A DNA stretch of 64,000 nt from Serinus canaria (taxonomy: Eukaryota; Chordata; Aves; Passeriformes; Fringillidae): positions 21,896,765-21,960,764 of the forward strand of contig NC_066322.1 in assembly GCF_022539315.1 (NCBI RefSeq), in the 5' to 3' direction. The position numbers were made by a program, and so were the translations under genes. Of the stretch, positions 27,401-42,400 are shown one piece after another (the first letter of the stretch is position 1; every line of letters starts with the position of its first letter). The notes beneath the pieces are model-generated. The model searched no databases, had not been told where the DNA came from, and saw nothing but the letters and a program-made list of their open reading frames with translations.

Positions 27401-30400
27401 GAAATAGTTTTGCCTTTTTTTTACCATAATCATTTGATTATGCTGTGAAGCCTACATGTGCCATCTGATTATCATGCAGAGTAGATAATTGATTTGGGAA
27501 CATTATTTGATTTGCACTTCTGCTAAAGCAGTTTCTAAGGATCAATTCACATCTGCTGAGGTGATGGGGTGGGTTCTTCTCTGAGCTACCAGCACTTTTG
27601 TTTATCCAAAAAAAGGCCTTCTATATCTACACTTCTCAACTCCAGGCACAGCCTTCTGTGCTCCCAAGTCATTATGACCTGCATGCATCAGTTGTAGGAT
27701 CTTGATTAGGATGCTTTTTCTTATTCAATAAGGAAATAATGGAACTGAAAGATCTGCCCTGAAAAAAGAAGTCAGTTCCTTCAGGAATTATTTCCTGCAC
27801 TGCATTATTATGTATTATTGTAGGACCATATGGAAAAGAATTCTATCCCTTTTTCCTGAAAGGAACAAATTGTTTAATTCTTAGCTGCTAGCCAAGTACA
27901 CTGATGAAAAGGCATTTTATCCATTCTTCTGTGCTAATAGTAGGCATCACATGCTTGGTACTTAGATAAATCTGCAAATAAGTGTACTTTTTCTGGTTTT
28001 CATCTGATTATATGATTAAAATCCTATCTGATTTTCACAAATATGAGAAAATGAAATGTTGTTATGAGGTATGTGTAGTTCCAATATATATTTATCCAAT
28101 ATATTCACGTGCATTCTGTATAAACTCCTTTCAGAGATTAATATAACCTTAGTGTTTGAAGAATAGGAAGTATTTTTAAAAATTACTCTGAATACTGTAT
28201 CTAATTCCCAAATCCTACATCTAATGCTCCAACTGGTTTTTTTGCCATTACTGCCCTTTGTATAAAATCATCATTTGTAATTTAGCACAATATAAGAAAA
28301 ATGTACTTCAGGAGGACACCATAGTAAATTTCTTTATTTTTCTTCCTAACAGAAAGTAAAAAATAGATCACTGGAGGATGTGGTTTTGCTGAATGTTGAC
28401 ACAAACACTCTAGAAACCCCTTTTAATGACCTGAGCAACCTGCCTGGTGAAGTGGTGAGTCTTAGACATTTCATTCTTTCTTCTATGCGTGCTTGAATTA
28501 CTCATAATTATTTTTGCCTCTTTTTGCTAACTGCTGTAAAAGGAATAAGGGGGTGAAAAGCACCTAGTGCAGACCCCTATATTTGAGATTTTTACCTTTT
28601 TGACAGCTGAGGAGACGTTGAATGGAACATCATATTCCTTATTGTAAAAGTAGGATCATAATTATAAAGCTAGCTGCATTCATTAGGCAGAGCTGCTTTA
28701 AACGCAAGAGTCTCTTCATCTCATCTTAATCATTATATTACAAAGTAGGCATTTCTGTCTGCCTAGTGGCATGTCTTGCAAAAGAACCAGAGAGTTTTTG
28801 AAGGCAAAAAGAAGAAGGGGGCCAATTATCGGCTTCTGCTTCCCTGCCACCTGCCAGCGCTTTCCTTTTAATTAATGATCTGATGGCACTGGTCAATATA
28901 ATAAGAAATGCTTGTACAGTTGGGGTCAGAAAATTCAGGCTTTGATCTTCTTCAACTTTGTGAAACATTTATTTGTTTTCTCTAAATTATTTCAGTTTTA
29001 TTTTAATCTCTTCTATCCTGCTGAGGGCTGCGTGAATGAAAACCTATACTGTTTGTCATTTGCTTTGGCAGAGCAAAGACTGCTTACTTAGAATTCTATT
29101 TGTAAATTAAACTGCAAACCCAGTTTGTCATAAAAGACATCTGATCCTTTTGAAATGACGAAAGCTGTCTTTTGTCTGTAAAGGATGATAAATTAAGTGC
29201 CAGTTCTTTCTGGACTTTGATCTTGCAGAGGGTGCCCCCCCCCCACTTTTTTTTTGCCTTTTTTTTCCTTTTTTTATTGCCTATAGGAGAACATACTCTG
29301 TATATCATTTTAAACAGTCACAAAATTCACTTATCTTGTTTTTCCCAGTAGAGCTCTAAAAGAATATAATTGTGAAACCACTGTTTCTGTTATTCAATTA
29401 AAGATGCACAAGCTGTCACAAATAGTTGTCAAGACAAAGAATTTTACATCAAAATATGAAATCAAAGAGTTACATTTTCTGAAATTGTAAAATACCCCTG
29501 TTGTAATCAAAGTAAGATCCTATGGTGGCACACTGTGTCTTTTCTTACTGTTGATAATTTGTATATATTTAGTACAATAGAAGTCCAACCCTAGATGATA
29601 GCTTTTGTGACACTGCCCTTTGATTTTAATGATCTAAAAATAAATCTAACCATTTTATAGATCATCTGGTCAGCCTTTGGACTCAGTATCAACTGTAGTT
29701 CAGAAATGTAAAAGACTATAAAATTATTGTGATGTTCTGTGGTTTACATTAGTGTGTTTATTATTAAATTGGTATATTTTTGTGATGTGTTGTGATTTAC
29801 ATATGCATGGATACATGCACAAACATATATCCAGTAACTTTGGCTGTACTCTGTCATTTGAGAGTATAACAAGTAAAGAAAGAGTCATTTCCTGGTGTGT
29901 CAGGAGCTTTAACTGGACTTCCACTGGGTGAATAGGGTTGATGTTATAATGTCATGAAGGCCTGCATGCTAAATAATAGCTGGATGTGGAATTGAGAATT
30001 AGGCATCATATTCCAGGAGATACTGGAGTTACAGCTGGAGGTCCTTTGAAGAGCCAAAATGGATCTTTGTGCAGTAAGAGGCACTTGTCATGTGTTTTAC
30101 AGGTGCATATCAAAATGATTTCTAAATAAGCAGGCTAGCATGAAGGAAATAGGGATACGTATCTTCCTACTTCTAGAAGTTTATTTTCTCCCAGAGTATA
30201 TGCATGTTATTACTGCAAATCTTAATGTAGGTTATCCCAGTGTACAGACTAGACTTAGAATATTTTTCCATATCTAACATAAAATAAAAAAACCCCAGTG
30301 TTCTATGCAAAATATACTTGTAGAACTTGAGGATTTTATAATGAAGCTTTTAATTTGAATAATATCCCATCTCTTACTTCACTTCAATCTGTAAGGCACT

Positions 30401-33400
30401 TAAATTAAACGTTTTGGTGGAATGCATAAACAATTATAGTTGGAAAACCTGGAAACAAAAGACACAATGCTGTGTTTGGTTCATAAGGTGACAAAATGCT
30501 TGTCCTCCTTTTGCATTCATGAGGGGCAGTGCAGCTGCTGACATCTTGGGGAAAAGTATAAGACACAGGAGTGTAGAGTCAGAATGGTAAGTCAGGCTTA
30601 AAACATTAAAGGGAACGTCAGAGATACATGTGTGAAGCATTTTAACTCATATAGAAAAACCTCATAAGCATACATACAAAAGTAGTAAAACTTCTGATGA
30701 AAAAATATAATGAGTACCTCTGAAAGGCATTAAAACAGAATGAAGAACTGAAAATATAAAAGAAGTTGTAGTCTTACTGTCCCTTTCAAAAATTGATTCC
30801 AGGTTGCTTAACAGCCTAACAAAAGAAATGCAGTATTTTCCAAGTTTTTTAAAATTGTTTTTTGTGTCCAGAGGGAACAGAGTAATTATTTTCTTGATCA
30901 ATAAGCCTGGTGATGTCCTCACAGCATAGGTATTTAATGGTTTACCCATGTATATACGCTCTGATCGTGAATTTTTTTCAGGATAAATTTAAGATTGAAA
31001 GAAACATTATTCTATGGCATTGTCTAATAAACTGTATAATAAATTAACTGAGATTTAAAGGCATTTTTAAATCATTCACTTAAGCATTTAAATTATAGGT
31101 ACAGGCTAGATGACTTTCCACGCATGTGAACTTTATTATTCTGTCAGACTGACCAGTGGTCTTGACTGTTCAAAGGTCAGTGGTCACAGTTGTCCTGAAT
31201 TACCAGTCCTTTTTTCATGAGGACCCTCTGCTGCGTTGCATGCTGTAATCTTCTTAATGGCTTCATTCCAATATTCACACATAATATTTTAGATTTATTG
31301 ACTGTTAGAAATACTACCATGCCAGTAGCAGTTCCGCTACTCCTAAGGTATTTAAAATTGGAAGAATAAATCAGGGCAAGACTTTCAGGAATCCTTTGTT
31401 TTCTTGGAAGGGGGAAAGCCCCTCTTTTTTCACTCTTCTGACAAGAAAGCTTGTTTCTAAACTTCATCATTTCGCTGTGAATTTGTCTATTATTTTTTAA
31501 TTAAAAAAAAGAAAAGTAAGGAGCTACTTCTCTGGGAGTAAATTTCCTAATATAATAATACTGAGATCACCACTTTATAATAATAGAAGGCATTAGAAGA
31601 ACATACATGGCCATAGACTGAAATTTATAAATTTTGGGCCTGACCCTGCAATACCTGCTTGCACTTAACTCTGACATAAAGACTTCTCCTTCGCTCAGAT
31701 GTGAACACTTTCCCAAACAGCTTGCAGAATTGACAGCATCACTTCTAGCAACCAAGTCTTAATGACTTGAAATCATAGACTGAGCAGAACTTTTATAAAT
31801 ATGATCTTCAGAAGACAACAGACTTCATAGTCTTTTAGCTTCTTCTGTGGTTGTTAAGTATTGTCAACTGCAATAGCTACAGAGCTGTTGAAAGATGTGT
31901 AGTGTTTGTACTGCCTGGTACCTATACACTGTGATGCAGTACAGAATTTAAACTGGGCTTCAGAGATTTAGTTTTGAGATTGCTAAAGTCAGAGGATTTT
32001 AACACCATAAATTTGGCATATGAACATTACTGTTCTAAAAGTAGCATTTGAGAAGTAGGCTGTAATTCATGTAGAAAATTGGTTACTTTATGCAGCGATT
32101 ACTGGGGGTGCAAATTATTTTGTAAAATACAGTGATTAATGGTATTATAAAGAAATTAAGGTCAGTATATAACAGAGAAATTTAAAATATTTTTTTGCAA
32201 AATATAGATAGCATAATTTATGATGGTTTTTTCCATCAGAAAATATCCAAAAATATATTTAGAAACTCAGCAGTCAGCAGTGCTTGCAGTATTATGAAGC
32301 GACTGTGTATTGTGAACAAGTACTTAGAGTTGAGATTCTGTTGAACCTTGATATAGTTTTAGAAGCTAGAATATGAGACTGAAAAGTACAACTAGCTTTG
32401 AAAACATTTGCATTTATGTAGTTGTTTTTGTCTAAATGACGAAATTTTGATTAAATGCTGGAGGTCTCCCTGAGATGCCTAATCCTCTGTGTATAGATAA
32501 TATTCAAATACACAGAAGCCCTTTACTAGAAATAGTGATTTAAATATCAGACTCTCGTTTGTTTTGAGGTTTTTGTTTTGTTCCTTTTCTCTCTTTTCTT
32601 CTTTTCTTTTTTTTGAGAGTGATGTTTTACTTACTTTTATAGTGGTATCATCTGATGGAGAACAGCAAAAAGTTGTTTAAAACATAAAAGGTGTTGCTAA
32701 TACCAGAGAAATAACTGGATATATTTTTTCAGAGATCTAATAGTCCTTTGAAACTCTGGTGTATGGTTCTGTATTTCTCAGATAACAAGCATATACAAAC
32801 ATAATTCTCCTATGTGTGTTTAAATTTATATGTGATTCTTCTGTTCACATGGATATTGAAGAGTGGATATTAGTCTCTCAGATATTTAGATTTTAGGAGA
32901 CCTAGAAAGGATGTATGGGTAACCATTTAAATAAATGATACTTTTTGCTTCAATGACCAACACAGCATATTTCTACATTTTAGATACACCTAATTAAACA
33001 TCAGTCTTGTTTGTATCTTTGAAAAACTATTGTACTAATTTAAACCTTCCTGAAGTTCTCATTGCTCTTCACTGGCAGTTTAGCAGTCCAATGAAGTCAC
33101 CTTCCTATGAGAAACTGTTGCTAGGAGAAGATAAAAACAGCTTTCTTCTAGTGTAAATTAATAATACAATTTCTGCAGCAGATCACTGGTGTCTTTCAGA
33201 AATAATAACAGCATTCTAACCCCTGCAGTTTGTTTCTTGGAGTTCTTTGTTTTTGAACTTTGTAAAAGGCTATTTCTGCAAGAGAGATAGAAAGAAAAAA
33301 GGTTTGGCATTCTAAATCATAGTTAGGTTAAATGGGTTAAAATATAAAATATGAAATATAAACGAGGAAAATACTTTGATACAGATGCTGCTTGCTATTT

Positions 33401-36400
33401 TTCTTGGTGTCAGAATTGTGTAATTTTAAAATAATTTCAAGTGCTATTAATGATGTCACCCAAAGGGGTCTCACATTTCTTTGGTTTGAGGTACATGGAT
33501 GTAAGCAATCACAATCCTGCTGTGTACCAGGTCCTTCCAAGTTGTTCCAAGTGCCCCCTGTCTCTTACCTATCCTGGCTGTAATAACTGCATTATCACTC
33601 TGTTTTTGATTCAGATGTGGAACTAGGAGAATTTGCAATCAGCCTACCCAAGAGTGGCTGGGCTGAGCCCTGGCTAAGCTCAGTCCTGTTCTTGTGTGTT
33701 CACTGGCCTCAGCTTGGAGGGGAGGCCATGGCAGTCCCAAGGGCACTTTGGGCTCCCCAGCCAGGGTCCTGCTGGGGACAGCAGGCACATCAGGGCTGTG
33801 CTCACAGACAGCTGTGGCTCACATGATCTCTGCAGGCTTCTTCTTGAGGGCACCATGCTCCTGGTTCTTCTGCAGAATAATCTGATAGAGCTCTTCTTGC
33901 CTTTAAGCATTGCCCCCTGAGAGAAGCAGGAGTTGGAGGAGCTTTCTTTGAACTCTGGCATTGCCTTTCTGAGGCTCAAACTCCCTCCAGGACAGCACAC
34001 AAAGATATTTATCTGTCTAGAGTGCCTGCCTGCAAGCTGCCAGCCCATTGGAGGGTCTTAATAATGCTGAGCTCATAACACACCAGTATGGCAGCAGAGC
34101 AGGAGATTGGTTGTTTTCTGCTGTTCTTTTTAACACTTTTTTTTTTGCCTAAAGCATCCTGTTAATCAAATTTGCAATAGGGTGCTTAGGGTCTGCCTGA
34201 ACTGAGAAAATTAGGAAACACCTTTTCATTCATGTTCCCCATTTGGTCATGTAATCCCTCTGCTCTGCATTACCTTTACCCCCTCCCTTCTCTTAACCTG
34301 TCCTATCCTCTGCCATAATTTCCCCAAAATTCTAAGTTACAATTTAGAAGAATGTAGATTTAAAAGAATTTAGAGACTTTTCTTCCTTTTCCTTCCCTTG
34401 TGTTTAGAAGATGCTTTGCTTGTCTTGACAGGGACAAAATTTTAACAGTGACATTTCTTGTTGAATTAATGTTATTGCTTTTATTTTAGTCAAATTGTGC
34501 TACTGTCTATGGGCAGGTCTTCCTTGTGTGCATTTATTTTCCCCACAATGAAATCTTATTTTTAACAAATGTAAAATAATTGTACAATACAGAACAAAAG
34601 AAAAAAATCAAACCACAAAACCAAGACATGCATTTATTTTTTCAACCTTGAACTTCTTAACTGGTTTTTGTACTTGGACTTGTACTTTTTTTTTTCCTTT
34701 TGAGGTGTAAGGCGAGAACCTAAATGAGCCTTGGTGTGTGCTTTCCATGGGCTAAACGAATCAGGCTCGAAACTTTTATCTAGATCTGTGGAGCTTGGAT
34801 ATAAATTGAAAAGATCACAGCTATGGGGAAAAGACCTATACTGTAAAGGCCTTTCTGCATAGATTATGAACATCATAACTCAATAATTTTTTTTCCAAAC
34901 TATGGTTATAATTGGACCCAATGGGGGTCTCTCTCTTTGATCAGATCACAGTAACTGTGACTTTACACTGGAAAATGTCACTACTGTGAAGGTTTATCAC
35001 CTGTAGAGCTGGTCTTTTCTCTGATGCCATGTTCAGCTCTCATTAGCATTATTCAAAGTTTAGTTGTTAATTAGGTTGACACTTCAATTACAATCATCAT
35101 CTACAAGAGCAGTCAGGACTGCTTGCATAAAGAAACAAAAAGAAACTCATTCTTGCATATATTTCCAAAAGAATGAAAGCTGTTTTGGTGATAAGTTTGT
35201 ATTTATAATATTCCTTTTAAATTGTAACTCAGAGTGTTACTTCATTTAAAGACTTAAATAATGCTCTGTTGGGGACATTGCAATACAAAGGGATGTAGAA
35301 ATGTGTATTCTATGTAAGTAGAGTTGACTTATTTTCAAGGTGTCCCTCATGAGGGAAATTAGGAGAGTATAGACTATATCTGGGTATATATCCACATATC
35401 TTGTAATAATTCCAGAATTATATGATTTTCCTCCAAAATATGTTGAAGTAACAGATACATAAATTAAAACTTCCCCCCCTTCTTTTTTTTCTTTTTTTTT
35501 TCCTCTAATTCTGTTTAACCAGTGGTGGTTATTTGCCAAGTAAAAAAGGCAAACCTCCTTTAAAAGGTCAAGCACTATAATCAGAATGGTCTTTTTTTCT
35601 TCTAAACTGCAGGCACTTCCTAATTACTGTTTTATTTTTTTTTTCTTCCCTTTCACATCAATCAGTCAAGGGCAATTCTTTAGACAATTCTGTAGGCAGT
35701 GTTACACTGAATTTACAAAAAACTTTTCTCAACTATTTGACTGTGGTAGCAGGTACTTCCATGTTGCATGAGAAATGCTATAAGATAGGAATTTGACCTA
35801 AAATAAGAGATATTCCTTGGCACTGACTAGTAAGTGACCATTAAGAGTCCTTAAAAATAAACCTTCATAGCTTAAATAAAACAGATCCAACTGTCTATAT
35901 TCAAGCAATCAAATACATGTTATGCTGGAACAAAAATCTGCAATGAAGTGATGCACATGCATTTTACTGTAAAATAATTAAGCTTATTTATGTCAAGAGG
36001 CCTTGGGAAAAAAAAGAGAGCATAAACCAATCTGCATTAGCACTCTGCCATCATCCCCTGCCTTCATTTCAATTAACAGACCAGCAGGTGCTCCTTGCAG
36101 TTAAAAAGATAAGCTATCAAAGAGGAGGATGAGTTTTTGGCTGACCTATAGACACTATGGTTTGCCTGCTGATTGGGTTCATACCTCGCTGTACCAATTT
36201 CTGAGGTGTTAATTTAACTGTTCCACTCTGTCACGCAGGTCTCGGCCTTGAAAAATAAACTGAAAAAGCAGTCGACAGCCACGGGCGACGGAGTGGCCAG
36301 GGCCTTCCTTCGGGCACAGGCAGCGCTCTTCGGATCCTACAGAGATGCACTGAGATACAAACCAGTAAGATGGCTTCCCTCTTGCTTTTTTCCCTGAGTT

Positions 36401-39400
36401 TATAAGAGCATGGTCTCATTCTTTCAAGGAAAACATGAAATGTTTTATCCCGGTCTGGAATAGTCTGTTTCAAATCTTACTCCGTGCTAAGGAATTGGAA
36501 GATACCACCATCTCTCGATGGTGAATTGAACTGAAAAATACTCATCCAAAGTCAGCTATTGTCTTATTTGCATCAGTTTTGTTCTTTGTTTATTAGATTT
36601 TATTAGTGAAGCTGCTCACACTTCTTAATGTGGTGATGGACTGAAGGGGCTGTACCTTTCAGACTCCATCATTTTTCCAGAGGTTTTGCTGTATTGGAGG
36701 GCAGAAGCTTCTTTCCTAGCAGAAGCCAGATGAGAGTCAAACATGCATGTCTCCTATTATACATTTTTATTGATTACACTTGGAAGACAGGAAAAATGAA
36801 AACCCATTTCGACTCATGAGAACCTTAGAATTTGTATTTTTCACCTTTTGCTGCTATTACATTGAATAATGTTTTATGAGCTTTCATAATTTCTAAATAA
36901 TGAGCTTTCCTAATTTCTAAATAATGAAGGTGGCACATACTGAGTTTGAGATAAAATAATTTATCAGAAAAAACTTAGGGATTAATTTCATCCATCAGTC
37001 CAGATTACTTTTCTTGCAAACTACTGGTAGTAGTTGGTTTGATCAAATGCGAGATGAGATCAGGTGACTTGAATTCTGAGGATCGGGTGTTTGGTTATCT
37101 GATGGATTCAGATAAATTCAGATTTGACAGGAGAAATTCATCCTCACTTGAGGAGTCAAGTTAGTAAAGCTAGTAGGTGTATGGAACATGGGTAGGTATT
37201 TGTTTGGGGGTGCTAGGAGCACTCTAAGGAGTATGGTATTCCTTGATGGAAAGGATGGAAAGGATTCTATGGTATTCCTTGATGGAAAGGATAGGATAGT
37301 TATTACTTGCAGAAGAGGGCTTTACTGGGGGGATCTTTAAAATACTTCTCCCCAAGTGGTTCTCTTCCAGTCAGTCTTTTGTACCATGGGCATTTTGCAG
37401 AGCAGCTGCAAAGCTGTGCCACTGAGAGCCAGTGTTGTGAGAGGGCAGGTAACCTGTGCAGGCATGCAGTTGTGTACAGCTTTAGTTCACGTGTTGGTGT
37501 TTAGCAGCCCTCTTACAATGTGGAAATCCTGTTTGCATTCCATACAAAAAGGGCTGTAGCTGCTTTAGAAATCACTGGATTTCAACACACTGCTTGTTTC
37601 AATAAAACAGATCATTTCAACAAAACAGATAGTCATCCTTTATTCCACAGTGCCATCACCTGAATGTAATTCACTCCTTAGTCTAGAGGTGAGGACACTA
37701 GTCCATGCCAACTCATGGCAGCTTGCAGTAAGAGCTGTTAAGTCAAAAAGTGTCTTTTGGACACTTAGGATATGTGCAAACAGAAGGGTGTCAGTCTGCT
37801 TGATGTCCTTAGCTCTAGTCTGACCAGAAATAAGCTTCTGTCAGTCCTTTGTTTTGGTAAATGTGGAACTGAGTGTGCAAGTTCTTTAGCAACCTGGTTA
37901 GCATCTCTTTTGAAATGAGCTCTCCTTTTAACTGTTTGCCATTTTATTTCAGTTTAGCTGTTGGCATATCTGAGATCTACATTTGCACTGTATTGGAAAC
38001 TGTGCACTGTGCATCATTTCAACTGGCAAACATTTGTCAAAATGACCTTTGAAGTCTTTCTTTCTGCATTATTTTCTTTTGCAGATTTATCTGGTTTTGG
38101 CTCCACTGATTGCATATAAGAGAAGATATTTATGAAACCATTATGGCCTGATTATTTTTTTTTTAAGACAAGTTATTTCAGAATATCTTAGCGGGCAGAA
38201 GTCTGCTGGCAAATACTAGCACATCTTGGATTGATATCAAGTTGTCCAAAGACAAAGCACATTTAAAAATAAATAAACCCCCTTGTAACTGTTATTTTGA
38301 GCTATGTTCACATAATCTTAACTAATTCAGTATTTCACAGAATTTTTGTTGAGAAAGAAAAATTGAATTTGCTCTGGATTAGTGGAAATTAAGAAGATTT
38401 TCACATGATTATTCAGCTCATTCTGCATTTGCCTTTTCCTTTGTGAATTGGAAAGCTGAAAAAAATCAAATCATATTTGGCTGTATTAGGAATATTTGTC
38501 AAGAGTCTCAAAGCTGGATAACTGCTATTGCAAAGAAAACACTACCCTTTGTTTTGGAGTCTGTGGTGCCAGGTCTAATAAGGTAATTTCAACCACAGCT
38601 ACAGACTTAATTTGCATTCTTTCAGGAACTCAAGTAGTATTTGTGTAGAAAGTTTGTAGGGGTAACACTTAAATGAAAATATTTTCCATATAGATTTGAC
38701 ATATTTTTGCTATAAATAAATTTATATTTTCAAAATCAAGAACTGAAGTGTTTTGGGGTACAGTTCTGAGGATCACAAACCTCCTGGTGAAAAATAAAAT
38801 AATGTATTTGGACAGCTATCAATTGCTTGAAAGTTGAAAAACATGTCTAAGTGAACGATTTTCCTTGCAACAGTGTGTCCTGTATGATTTCAACTTGAAA
38901 CATGAAACAACTGTCATTAATATTCACTTTGAGTAAAGAACAGCTTTAATAGTGTCTGTACTCATCCAACACTTCACTCCAAACGCTGTTCATCACACTG
39001 AACACTCATTCTGTGCAACTGTTTGTTTGCAGCACAGGACAGATTCTCCCCGGTATAGCAATATGTCTTGGACAAACGTCTAGCAATTATTGAAAAAAAT
39101 GATTGGTGAAAGGCAAAATGGGAATCTTCAGGGGTCTTGCAGAGAGTTCGTGGGCCTCCAAAGGACCATATGGAAAATCTGACTACTCCAATACAGACAG
39201 GAAATATGACATGTAATAGAGAAAGTTTATAATAATTTTTTGTGCATATTAAATGATAATGAAACACTTAATCCAGTAAAAGAAAAGAAGAAATAGCTGA
39301 TTTTTTCTGATTTAATCGTTACTAAATTAACCTGTCACATTGATATAACTGGTAAGAGTACTTTTTAATATGCTACACTTTACATTAGCAAATATTGTGT

Positions 39401-42400
39401 GATAGGAGTGGAGGTGTAGAGCAAAGCAGCCCAGCTAGTGCTAAGGACCTGACATTCACACAGTGTGCATTTCTGCCTTGACTGGGGTTCTGTTTCTAGT
39501 CTGGTGTTGAATGCTGAATACTCATGACTAGCTGGAACTCTGCTTTAGTTTGATCCAGAAGGAATCCACTTCACACATGGTTTGTGGGGATGATTGAAAG
39601 AATTTCTTCAGTGTCATTTGATAAATGACCTAAAAATAATCCAGAAAAAAAAGTATGAGCAGTGGAATGGTGAATTAAAATGGTTTTGTATATGGTCTCC
39701 TTCACATAGAGGGCTGCAATCCATTTTGAGACATTGTTTACTTTGGGTGCTCACAACTTGGCCTTGAACCCTGTGTTGCTCCTAATTTCTTTGGGTAGTC
39801 CAGCTTTTGGGGTTTTCTCCTGGCTAATACTGCATGTTCTATGTTTCAGAATTGAAGGCATGGGTGGGGCATAGACACAAATAGGGTGGTTGTGAAGTTT
39901 GTGTCATTTTGTTATCAGGGTATGTGTGATGTTGTTTTTCCCTGCTATTTTATTTTACACTTCTTCCTGCATCTACATGGGCAGATGAAGGCCAAGACTT
40001 GTACATGTTTTTCATAAATCATGTGCAATATGGTCAGTTAGTAAAATAATATGTGACATAAAGAATTCTGTAAAATAATTCTGTTGTCTGTCCCAGTCTA
40101 TGCCTGGAGAGGGAGTGGTAGATAAGAGAAAGGAGAAGGAGTAGAAAAATATTGAATATAACAATATTTACTGTGATAGAGAATAATTTCCCCTCTTTTG
40201 GGGATAAAGGCCTTGAAGCTCTGGATGTTAAAAGAAATAAACCCAGAACAGCTTTGTTTCAGGTTTTGATGGCTGTAACATCACTCATCAGAAATGAAAT
40301 GAAGAGCAAAGGCTGCTGGCTTGCTCTGGAATGCTCAGCCCCAGGAGTTCAGGGGGGGAATACACCAGGATAACCTTCATGGTGAAGATGGCACAGCCTG
40401 TCAGACCTCTCTTTAATTGATGGTTACCTGGATGCTTTGGGCCAGTACTGACAAGCAGTGCCATCAGCTGTCCAACAGATGTTGTCTTCAATGTACTATG
40501 AATCAGAATAATACAAAAAATAAATAAAATTTATATTGGAAAAAAATTGAGATTCAGACTGCACCTGAATTATTTCAGGATGAGGCGATAGTAAATGATT
40601 ATAATTGAGTTTCAAAATTGCAGATATCTCTTGCAACTTGTTTACCTTACCCCCAAGAGCTGGGTACAAAAAGTACAGCAGCATACAGTAATGAAATGGC
40701 AGAACATAATTGGTGTTTAAATCCAGAGCCACCCTTTGTAATACCTGTTATAACTATTTATTTGGCTTCCATAAGAATTCTGGTTTACATGTTGAAAACC
40801 ATACTGGGTTTCAACATACTGTGTCAAGGACTGTTATTGGTTCTTTTTTGAATGTAGATATTGTGTTAATAGGAGTTGGTTTTAGGTATAGTTTAACTGT
40901 AAGAAATATCAGTATATTTGAATCTTGGATTTTTTTGGCTGATTGCAAGAAATTTACAAATTTTTGAAAAGTTTCTTTGTAAATGGTACCTTCCTGAGAA
41001 GAATCACAGAACATGCTCTATTACCACTTGGCCATTATGCCTGAATGTCATGACAGAAATTTTTAAGAAGAGGAATTTTAATACCAAAATGAAATTATAT
41101 TAATTGTTGCAATAGAACCAATAGTTGTGATGAGTCATGCTAGAGTGAGGCAATGTTTTCTGCAATAAAAAAGTATTTTTACTTCTTGTTCAAGTTAAAT
41201 ATCACTAGATTTAGAAAGCACAAACACACCTTCTAATCTAGGGGTTTTCATTCCTTTTAAAATGATCGCTCTGGTTTAGCTCAGTTTTCATGTTCCATTG
41301 AGGTCTGTATAAATAGCTTGCTTAAAATGTGAATGTAGCTTAGACTCAGAAATTCCTGCTGTGTGTGGCAAGCTATGAAAGGGGAAGAAAATTCTATAGC
41401 AACTGTTGTTAGAAGGGCAGATATCATGTTTGGGCATAGATTGTTTGGTGTGAGTATTAGCTGTCTACTTTTCAGTACAGAGTCCCCACTGGGCTTAGAT
41501 CGAACTTGTTTTGAAAGAACATTGTAGATCAATACAACAGGGGCCAGCTGATGGCTGAGCAGTTAAATATCAGTGCAGAATTCTCCAAAACTCTGTTTCT
41601 AAAGGTAGTCAGCTGTATTTGCTGAAACAGGAATGGTACAAGCTTTATGTATGAAAACACTGAGAGCTGGTTTTGTTTATAGTAATTCAATAATTCACTC
41701 ATTAAATAGCACTTCAAAAGGCTTTGTGTTTGCAGTAATAATCTTAAAGATTTGGAAAACAATTTTGTTGGTGAGAACCTTGAGCAAATAAAAGAGCTAG
41801 GAGTTAATTGTGTTATTTAATGCAATTTCATTAAAGTTACCGCAGATACCCTGAGAAAGCTTCCATGTGGAATTCCTGCAGGTTTCAACAGATTTTCTCA
41901 TTTTCATGTGCTGAACAGGTAGGAGCTTTAAACCTACTCAAATTTTTAAATCAGTCTCACAGTCAGCAGGTTGAAATAATAAGTTATGACCTTTGGATGT
42001 GAACTCCTTCTAGAATTAAATGATTTTCAGCAAAGAAATAGCTTTGGTTATTCTGTGTCTGAACTGTACTGATAAGAGAACGGATGCACCAGTGTATGCA
42101 TTCTTACTAGGTATCTGAAACATTCAGTGATTAAAGGAAAGTATTTGGGAAAATATTACAGCCATGCACTAAAAAGGAGTGTTGAACTCTCATTTCCTGG
42201 TGTTCTCTTAGAAGGCTCCACCACGAGAAGTGCCATCAGGAGAGCTGGCTGGCTGCTCTCTTTTCCCTGGCTGGTGTGAAAGGGCAGAGCCAGCCTGCCT
42301 GTTTTCTCTCCTCTCGGGAGATAACCTCTCCTTTTTCATTTATCCCAGGAGAATTGGGAGACTGGCACAGGGAAGCATAGCTTAGGTTTTATTTTATTAA

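Larger units (their letters stand above)
28455..36238 (+). other. DENND1B intron between exons 7 and 8
   Basis: A 7.8 kb intron. It has a C10 tract followed by T tracts (29235-29275), pyrimidine tracts at about 32570-32615 and 35472-35508, and a GC-rich patch (about 33650-34060) with a short protein-like minus-strand frame. The ~220 bp before exon 8 are less AT-rich than most of the intron. No gene is recognised. Confidence 0.7.
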
